DNA of 35,506 bases from a virus, in IMG/VR virus record IMGVR_UViG_3300036985_004569, positions 1 through 35,506 of that record; one strand, written 5' to 3'. A program made the translations under genes and the position numbers. Below the pieces are notes generated by a model. The model had not been told where the DNA came from and made no database searches. It saw nothing but the letters and a program-made list of their open reading frames with translations. Shown piece by piece: positions 30,571-35,506 of the stretch (position 1 is the stretch's first letter; every line of letters begins with the position of its first letter).

Positions 30571-31014
30571 ATGTCTCAGACTACTTGGACAGGCCCTCTG
30601 GCCTCCGGCGACAAAAACGCCGGTGTGTCAGGCGGACCCAACATCGGCCTTGCGGTTCTGTCGCAGACCGTGTTGATCGACGTAGGTGCCACGCTGGTGC
30701 AGAACGGCAGCGTTAATCTGCCGTACGACAGCCAGATTGTGGACATCCTTGTTGACGTGCTTACGCAGTACGACAGCGCCACCTCGGCGACTTTGTCTGT
30801 CGGCACTTCGACGGGTAACACCGCCTACGCGAGCGGCGTTAATGTCAAGACGGGCGTCCGCGTCCTTCCGACGTTTACCGCTGCCCAGCTCGCGGCGATG
30901 GATGACATCGGCACGAACGGCACTGTGGTCGCCACTGTAACGTCGGTGGGCCAGCCCACCGTTGGTCAGGTGCGCGTCACTTACCGCTACGTGCAGACGA
31001 CCGCACAGGACTGA
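30571..31014 (+). CDS. Small structural-like protein, 147 aa
   Basis: ATG with AAAGGAG upstream, directly after the capsid terminator. Begins MSQTTWTGPLASGDKNAGVS; Thr/Ser/Val-rich beta pattern (SATLSVGTSTGNTAYASGVN, GVRVLPTFTAAQLAAMDDIG). Such composition is usual for minor capsid or tail-connector proteins; no family recognised. Followed by a classical terminator. Confidence 0.65.
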   Translation: MSQTTWTGPLASGDKNAGVSGGPNIGLAVLSQTVLIDVGATLVQNGSVNLPYDSQIVDILVDVLTQYDSATSATLSVGTSTGNTAYASGVNVKTGVRVLPTFTAAQLAAMDDIGTNGTVVATVTSVGQPTVGQVRVTYRYVQTTAQD

Positions 31015-31044
31015 TGACTATTCGCGAAAGCGATGGTATAGAGT

Positions 31045-31077
31045 GGGGGTCGGCGTAACACCCGGCCCCTATTTTTT
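31045..31077 (+). terminator. Strong rho-independent terminator
   Basis: GGGGTCGG (31046-31053) pairs with CCGGCCCC (31062-31069), one G-U pair, followed by TATTTTTT. Lies between the 147-aa and 135-aa genes. Confidence 0.85.
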
Positions 31078-31092
31078 AAGAAGGGACGCTTC

Positions 31093-31500
31093 ATGGCGGA
31101 CGCAGTAGCAACACAGACCCTGTTTGATGGCGAGCGTATGGCCATCATGAAATTTACGGACATCTCCGACGGCACGGGCGAGGCCGCCGTGCTCAAGGTT
31201 GATGTCTCAGCCCTCACCGCAAGTTCCTTCGGCAAAGCCTGCGACGGTGTCACCATCGTCAAGATACACGTATTCACCCACGGCCTCGAGGTAGATATGC
31301 TTTGGGATGCGACGGCGGACGTCCTGATCACAACGATCCCCCAGAACACCATGTACTCAATGGACCTGACGCAGTTTGGCGGTTTTTGGAACAACGCGGG
31401 CGCGGGCAAAACGGGCGACATTATGTTCACGACCCGCGATGCGAGTGCGGGCGACACGTACAGCATCACCCTCGAGATGGTTAAGTCTTACGCAGACTGA
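31093..31500 (+). CDS. Unknown structural-like protein, 135 aa
   Basis: ATG with AAGGGA upstream. Begins MADAVATQTLFDGERMAIMK; beta-rich with TGEAAVLKVDVSALTASSFG, VTIVKIHVFTHGLEVDMLWD and RDASAGDTYSITLEM. The pattern resembles small virion proteins downstream of the capsid gene in marine-type phages. Separated from the gene before by a strong terminator, so it may use another promoter or readthrough. Function unknown. Confidence 0.65.
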   Translation: MADAVATQTLFDGERMAIMKFTDISDGTGEAAVLKVDVSALTASSFGKACDGVTIVKIHVFTHGLEVDMLWDATADVLITTIPQNTMYSMDLTQFGGFWNNAGAGKTGDIMFTTRDASAGDTYSITLEMVKSYAD

Positions 31501-31529
31501 CACGCGTCACACACTACAAGGCGGACGAA

Positions 31530-31901
31530 ATGTATAACACCGGCATACCCCTCGGCGCCCCGCAGATCAGGGAAGATAACTCGCTCGGCGCGCAGAGCCC
31601 TTTCCGGGTTCCCGGCATGGGAAATATGATGCCGGGCAACCCACTCGCTGGCGGTCAGAACCCGCTCGCGGTTCCCGGCATGCAGCCGCCCATGCAGCCG
31701 CCCATGCAGACGCTCCAAGGTGCCCCGCAAGGCATGCAGGCGCCCATGCAGACGCCCGACCTGCTCGCGCTGCTGGCCATGCTTGGCAACCAACCCGCCC
31801 CCGGCATATTGAGCGCCCCGCCTGCTCAGATGCCCATGCGCGACAATCTGTTTCAGCGGTACGGCATCCCTGCGGCTAGTCCCGCTCAACTCTACGGGTA
31901 G
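31530..31901 (+). CDS. Met/Pro/Gln-rich low-complexity protein, 123 aa
   Basis: ATG with AAGGCGG upstream. Begins MYNTGIPLGAPQIREDNSLG. Internal repeats: VPGM twice with NPLAGGQNPLAVPGM between, MQPPMQPPMQ, MQAPMQTPD. Ends with a helix (LLALLAMLGN) and SPAQLYG. Probably an extended linker-like virion protein; no family recognised. Confidence 0.6.
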   Translation: MYNTGIPLGAPQIREDNSLGAQSPFRVPGMGNMMPGNPLAGGQNPLAVPGMQPPMQPPMQTLQGAPQGMQAPMQTPDLLALLAMLGNQPAPGILSAPPAQMPMRDNLFQRYGIPAASPAQLYG

Positions 31902-31912
31902 GATACTGCGTG

Positions 31913-32323
31913 ATGGCAATGAACGATAAAACCAAGAAGGAACTAGCGAAGGATGGCGGCGGTGGTGGCCTCGGCTCTCTTGGCGGGTATAGTATGCCTT
32001 CCGGGGGCGGTGGTAGCGCTGCAAACCAGCGTATATCGTCCTCCAATATGCCCAACAATAGTGGCCCCAGAATAAGTTTAGGTGGTATCTCATCCCCGGT
32101 TGGTACTGTCTACGGAGCTAGCGGTATTCCTGTAGGTGGGGGTAGTGCGTCCTTCGGCGTAAACCCTCTTAAGGGGGGTAGCGTAGGCGCTAATTTAAGA
32201 ATACCTCTTGGAAGGGCCAAGGGCGGCACCGTCAAGAATACGGCCGAGGGCGGCTCAGTTGCCTCCAAGCGCGCCGATGGCCGCGCTACCAAGGGCAAAA
32301 CCAACGGGCGGTGGAGCTGGTGA
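31913..32323 (+). CDS. Gly/Ser-rich protein with two GGxV motifs, 136 aa
   Basis: ATG 31913 with AGGAT upstream. Begins MAMNDKTKKELAKDGGGGGL; Gly/Ser-rich (SGGGGSAANQRI, VGGGSASFGVNPLKGG), then a basic C-terminus with RAKGGTVKNTAEGGSVASKR and KGKTNGRWSW. The pattern [A]-x-GG-x-V is repeated here. Short, flexible, likely virion-associated. The stop lies one base before the next ATG. Confidence 0.6.
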   Translation: MAMNDKTKKELAKDGGGGGLGSLGGYSMPSGGGGSAANQRISSSNMPNNSGPRISLGGISSPVGTVYGASGIPVGGGSASFGVNPLKGGSVGANLRIPLGRAKGGTVKNTAEGGSVASKRADGRATKGKTNGRWSW

Positions 32324-32324
32324 C

Positions 32325-32714
32325 ATGACGTCTGCTTGGACACGCAAGGAAGGCAAAGACCCTACGGGTGGCTTGAACGCCAAGGGCCGCGCCTCGCTGA
32401 GGGCGCAGGGCCAAGACATCAAGCCACCCGTGAGCGCCAAGCAGGCCGCGAATTCACCCAAGGCGGCCGCTCGCCGAAGCTCCTTTTGCGCCCGCATGGG
32501 CGGCATGGAGGGCCCCATGACGGACGACAAGGGGAAGCCCACGCGCAAGGCGCTGGCCTTGCGCAAGTGGGACTGCAAGGCGCAGGGCGGCTTGGTCGAG
32601 GGCTACGCCGCAACTACGCGCGCCAAACGCAAGGCGACTGCCGCCGGCAAGCAGTTCTCCAAGCAGCCCAAAAAGGTTGCAGAAAAGACCGTTAATTTTC
32701 GTGTGAAAGGATAA
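32325..32714 (+). CDS. Small conserved phage protein with KEGKDPxGGLNAKGR motif, 129 aa
   Basis: ATG 32325 one base after the previous stop. WTRKEGKDPTGGLNAKGRAS, then KPPVSAKQAANSPKAAARRS, SFCARMGGMEGP and KGKPTRKALALRKWDC follow a pattern seen in small proteins of marine T4-like and other phages, function unknown. The C-terminal AQGGLVEGYAATTRAKR shows GGxV. Strongly basic; may bind DNA within the head or during ejection. Probably translated together with its neighbours. Confidence 0.75.
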   Translation: MTSAWTRKEGKDPTGGLNAKGRASLRAQGQDIKPPVSAKQAANSPKAAARRSSFCARMGGMEGPMTDDKGKPTRKALALRKWDCKAQGGLVEGYAATTRAKRKATAAGKQFSKQPKKVAEKTVNFRVKG

Positions 32715-32718
32715 CACA

Positions 32719-33153
32719 GTGGACGGCTTCAAGGATACAACGCGCATGCGCGACATGGAGGGCGGCTCTTGTTTTGCCCACGGCGGCGCGGTGAAGGCCC
32801 CAATGAAGAAACGCTACGGCGGCGACGTCACGCGCGGCGCCGTTGATCGCGGCAACCGCATGTCCGCAGAGGAGGCCGGCGAGAGCCGCATTGCCACCGA
32901 GCGAGCTCCGCGCCGGGCCCCACGGCCGGCGCCCAGCCCGCAGCGAGCCGGTGCGGCCGAGCCGACCAGCGCCCTGTCGCGCAAGCTCTCCGTGCTGCCC
33001 TCGGAGCGGGGCGAAATGGGTCGCGGCCCTGCGGGCGCGAGTTACCGCAACAATCCACTGATCCCCGACGTGATCGAAGGGCCCCTGCGCCGCGCGGGTG
33101 TTCTCAACCGCAAGGCTGGTGGCCTCGCCACAATGCCGCGCAACAAGAAGTAA
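32719..33153 (+). CDS. Arg/Pro-rich protein with GGxV motifs, 144 aa
   Basis: GTG at 32719, four bases after the previous stop. Begins MDGFKDTTRMRDMEGGSCFA; HGGAVKAPMKKRYGGDVTRG carries two GGxV copies, then an Arg/Pro/Ala-rich segment (ERAPRRAPRPAPSPQ), and KAGGLATMPRNKK ends the protein. Very basic (DNA-binding or unstructured). Probably a virion protein; no family recognised. Confidence 0.65.
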   Translation: MDGFKDTTRMRDMEGGSCFAHGGAVKAPMKKRYGGDVTRGAVDRGNRMSAEEAGESRIATERAPRRAPRPAPSPQRAGAAEPTSALSRKLSVLPSERGEMGRGPAGASYRNNPLIPDVIEGPLRRAGVLNRKAGGLATMPRNKK

Positions 33154-33165
33154 AGGAACACTGAT

Positions 33166-33570
33166 ATGGCAAACGCACTTTACCCGAAGTGGAAGGAGCA
33201 GCTCCTCCAGTTCACGGCGAACAATAATGTGTCCGCAGGCACCGTCAAGGTGGCCCTGATTGACACCGGCACGTACACGTACAGCTCTGCGCACCAGTTC
33301 TACTCCTCCGCATCGGCTGCGGCGGTGGGAACTCCGCAGACGTTGGGCTCGAAGACGTTTACCAACGGCGTGTTTGACGCGGCCGACGTGACGTTCACGG
33401 CGGTCACAGGCGCGAGTATTGAGGCTCTGATCATCTGGATCGACACCGGAAGCAATGCCACGTCGCCATTGGTTGCGTACATCGACACGTCGGTGACCGG
33501 CCTGCCCGTGACACCCAACGGCGGCGACATATCGATCGTGTGGAACGCATCGGGTATTTTCGCGCTGTAA
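33166..33570 (+). CDS. Small structural protein, 134 aa
   Basis: ATG with AAAGGA upstream. Begins MANALYPKWKEQLLQFTANN; VSAGTVKVALIDTGTYTYSS, SKTFTNGVFDAADVTFTAVT and IEALIIWIDTGSNATSPLVA form a beta-rich protein seen in many phage structural regions near tail-fibre genes. Likely a head- or tail-associated minor structural protein. Confidence 0.7.
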   Translation: MANALYPKWKEQLLQFTANNNVSAGTVKVALIDTGTYTYSSAHQFYSSASAAAVGTPQTLGSKTFTNGVFDAADVTFTAVTGASIEALIIWIDTGSNATSPLVAYIDTSVTGLPVTPNGGDISIVWNASGIFAL

Positions 33571-33594
33571 ATACTACTGCGTGGAGATTAACGC

Positions 33595-35506
33595 ATGGCC
33601 TTGGTTCTCGCTAATCGCGTGCAGGAAACGACCACCACTACCGGCACCGGCACGATAACTCTTGCTGGCGCTGTTAGTGGCTTTCAGTCGTTCGCGGCTA
33701 TCGGTAATGCCAACACGACCTACTACACGATCACCAGCGGCACGGCTTGGGAAGTCGGCATTGGCACCTACACACTTGCAGGCACACTACTGGCGCGTAC
33801 AACGATCCTGTCGTCAAGCATAGGTGGTGGGGCAATCACCCTTGCAGGCACCTCGAATGTCTTTGCCACTTACCCGGCTGAGAAGTCGGTTAATCTGGAC
33901 GCCTCCGGTAACGCGACGGCGCTAGGCACAGTTGCAAGCGCCACTCTAACGAGCGCCACAGGTCTACCACTTACGACGGGTGTAACGGGAACGCTGCCAG
34001 TAGCCAACGGCGGCACCGGGCAAACAACGTACACCAACGGCCAGCTTCTGATCGGCAACACTACAGGCAACACGCTAACCAAGGCTACACTGACTGCAGG
34101 TACTGGCATAGCGATCACTAATGGCACTGGGACAATTTCCATCGCAGCAACAACCAGCGGAACCGTTAGTTCGGCCTCCGTTGTTTCCGCCAACGGTTTT
34201 GCGGGTACGGTAGCCACTGCCACCACCACGCCAGCCATCACTATGTCAACGACGGTCACTGGCGTCCTCAAGGGCAACGGCACCGCTATCTCAGCCGCAA
34301 CTGCAGGCACAGACTACGTTGCGCCCGGCGCGTACACGACCAGCGGCCTCACGATGGCTACCAGCCGCCTGCTGGGACGCACCACAGCCCTCACAGGCGC
34401 AGCACAGGAGATCAGCGTTGCTGGTGGATTGACGCTATCCGCGGGCGTCCTCACAGGCACATCTGGCACAGTCACCTCTGTCACTGGAACAGCGCCAGTC
34501 GTTTCTAGCGGGGGCGCAACCCCAGCCATTAGTATGGCAGCGGCCACGACAGCCGTCAGCGGCTACCTGACCAGCACTGATTGGACCACATTCAACAACA
34601 AAGGTTCTGGCACCGTCACCAGCGTCGGCTTTACCGGCGGCATTGTTTCGGTTGCCACAGCTACAACCACCCCGGCGCTCACTGTCGCGGGAACATCTGG
34701 CGGTATCGTTTATTTCTCAAGCGCCACGACGTGGGCAACCTCGGCTGCTCTCGCTGCCAGCGCAATTGTTCTAGGCGGAGGTGCGGGCGTGGCTCCTGCC
34801 ACTACCACGACCGGCACAGGCGTCGTCACGGCTCTTGGTGTTGCCGTAGGTTCTGCGGGCGCTTTCGTCACCTTCAACGGCGCTCTGGGAACCCCGTCCA
34901 GCGGCACAGTCACCAACCTCACGGGTACAGCCTCCATCAACATCAACGGCACCGTGGGTGCCACCACAGCAGCCGCAGGCTTATTTACCACACTCGGTGC
35001 TTCCGCCGCAGTTACTCTTTCACCGGCAAACGCCAACGTAGTGCTGTCGCCTACTGGCACTGGCGTAGTAACCATCAGCCCCGCTACCGCTGGCACAATC
35101 AACAATATGTCCATTGGCGCGACAACGACAAGCACAGGCGCATTTACCACACTTGCAGCGTCTTCGACCGTCAGCGGCACGGGCTTCAGCACTTACCTTG
35201 CCTCGCCTCCCGCCATCGGCGGTACGGCTGCTGCTGCTGGAACTTTTACAACGCTGACCGCTACTGGCGCAGTGGCCCTAAGCCCAGCTAGCCTTAACGT
35301 AGTGCTATCACCTACTGGCACTGGCGTAGTAACCATCAGCCCCGCTACTGCTGGCACAATCAACCGCATGTCCATCGGCGCTACAACGACAAGCACAGGC
35401 GCGTTTACAACGCTGACAGCAAGTGGCGCAGTTACTCTTTCTCCGGCAAGCGCCAACGTGGTTATGTCGCCTACTGGCACTGGCGTTGTGACCATCAGCC
35501 CCGCTA
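33595..35506 (+). CDS. Tail-fibre-like repetitive structural protein (3'-truncated)
   Basis: ATG 33595 with GGAG upstream; 637 codons remain open to the window end. Begins MALVLANRVQETTTTTGTGT. Composition is Thr/Ala/Gly/Ser/Val-rich. Repeated motifs include GTLPVANGGTGQTTYTNGQL (the tail-fibre VANGGTG signature), SGTVTSV and, near the end, copies of VTLSP-type and SPTGTGVVTISPATAGTI units. Such VANGGTGxxT repeats are characteristic of receptor-binding fibres and tailspikes, with a receptor-binding end still missing here. The DNA is less G+C-rich than the rest of the window and repetitive, consistent with recombination-driven change. Confidence 0.85.
   Translation, partial: MALVLANRVQETTTTTGTGTITLAGAVSGFQSFAAIGNANTTYYTITSGTAWEVGIGTYTLAGTLLARTTILSSSIGGGAITLAGTSNVFATYPAEKSVNLDASGNATALGTVASATLTSATGLPLTTGVTGTLPVANGGTGQTTYTNGQLLIGNTTGNTLTKATLTAGTGIAITNGTGTISIAATTSGTVSSASVVSANGFAGTVATATTTPAITMSTTVTGVLKGNGTAISAATAGTDYVAPGAYTTSGLTMATSRLLGRTTALTGAAQEISVAGGLTLSAGVLTGTSGTVTSVTGTAPVVSSGGATPAISMAAATTAVSGYLTSTDWTTFNNKGSGTVTSVGFTGGIVSVATATTTPALTVAGTSGGIVYFSSATTWATSAALAASAIVLGGGAGVAPATTTTGTGVVTALGVAVGSAGAFVTFNGALGTPSSGTVTNLTGTASININGTVGATTAAAGLFTTLGASAAVTLSPANANVVLSPTGTGVVTISPATAGTINNMSIGATTTSTGAFTTLAASSTVSGTGFSTYLASPPAIGGTAAAAGTFTTLTATGAVALSPASLNVVLSPTGTGVVTISPATAGTINRMSIGATTTSTGAFTTLTASGAVTLSPASANVVMSPTGTGVVTISPA
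35011..35506 (+). repeat. In-frame tandem repeats in the fibre gene
   Basis: Units beginning at 35011, 35272 and 35431 share a block encoding LSPTGTGVVTISPATAGTI, followed by MSIGATTTSTGAFTTL. The second and third are 159 bases (53 codons) apart; the first unit has an extra 102 bases after it. Third copy cut by the window end. Confidence 0.85.

Noticed and set aside
34581-35291. 236-codon His/Arg-rich frame within the fibre gene
   Set aside because: Out-of-frame reading of the repetitive Thr/Ala/Gly codons; the main frame is open throughout.
1-35506. Integrase, excisionase or attachment site
   Set aside because: No tyrosine or serine recombinase motif was seen in any frame; the YdaS-like regulator alone does not show a temperate lifestyle.
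1-35506. tRNA or rRNA genes
   Set aside because: No cloverleaf with a TTCRANNY arm was noticed by eye; a covariance search was not possible.

Overview
The window is 35.5 kb of a tailed double-stranded DNA phage (Caudoviricetes) with high G+C coding sequence. The phage call rests on a large and a small terminase, a large P22-like portal, a scaffold-like protein, a major capsid protein, a long tail-fibre-like repeat protein and a complete phage replication module. A GapR/DUF2312-type protein, a family typical of alphaproteobacteria and their phages, points to an alphaproteobacterial host. No integrase, tRNA, rRNA, CRISPR array, insertion sequence or recognisable lysis gene was seen. Both ends of the window lie inside genes.

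Layout. (1) Positions 1-5444, plus strand: the 3' end of a large virion protein and two more large proteins, of which the second carries a PcfJ-like motif. They look like internal or ejected 'polyvalent' virion proteins at the end of a late operon. (2) Positions 5398-21672, minus strand, read from right to left: the early region. It starts with a run of very small overlapping genes (Zn-binding, HTH, membrane and repeat proteins, 21.7-17.8 kb). It continues with a PrimPol/AAA primase-helicase, a DUF2800 nuclease, a DUF2815 ssDNA-binding-like protein, a GapR-like protein, an HTH protein, a family A DNA polymerase and a VRR-NUC nuclease. It ends with Zn-binding accessory genes, an SNF2-like helicase, a DUF6378 protein and three small genes. 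(3) Positions 21673-22172: a 500-base divergent control region dense in GTGACAC-type repeats, with a perfect 7-bp-arm palindrome; it is a candidate origin/operator. (4) Positions 22173-35506, plus strand: small and large terminase, portal, two small genes, a GroES-like co-chaperonin, scaffold, a conserved small protein, decoration-like protein, major capsid protein, a series of small structural or unknown genes, and a tail-fibre-like gene that runs off the window.

The early region is punctuated by five near-identical promoter/operator cassettes. Each has TTGACA, a 17-nt spacer containing AAGC-N4-GCTT, a TAAARG-like -10 and a shared 5' leader with ATCAGCnACGGAGAC. A YdaS/Cro-like HTH protein and a sigma-region-4-like protein, both encoded in the same region, are candidate regulators. 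A second recurrent theme is a short [A/M]-x-GG-x-V motif found in at least six otherwise unrelated proteins of the virion and structural regions, usually near the C-terminus.
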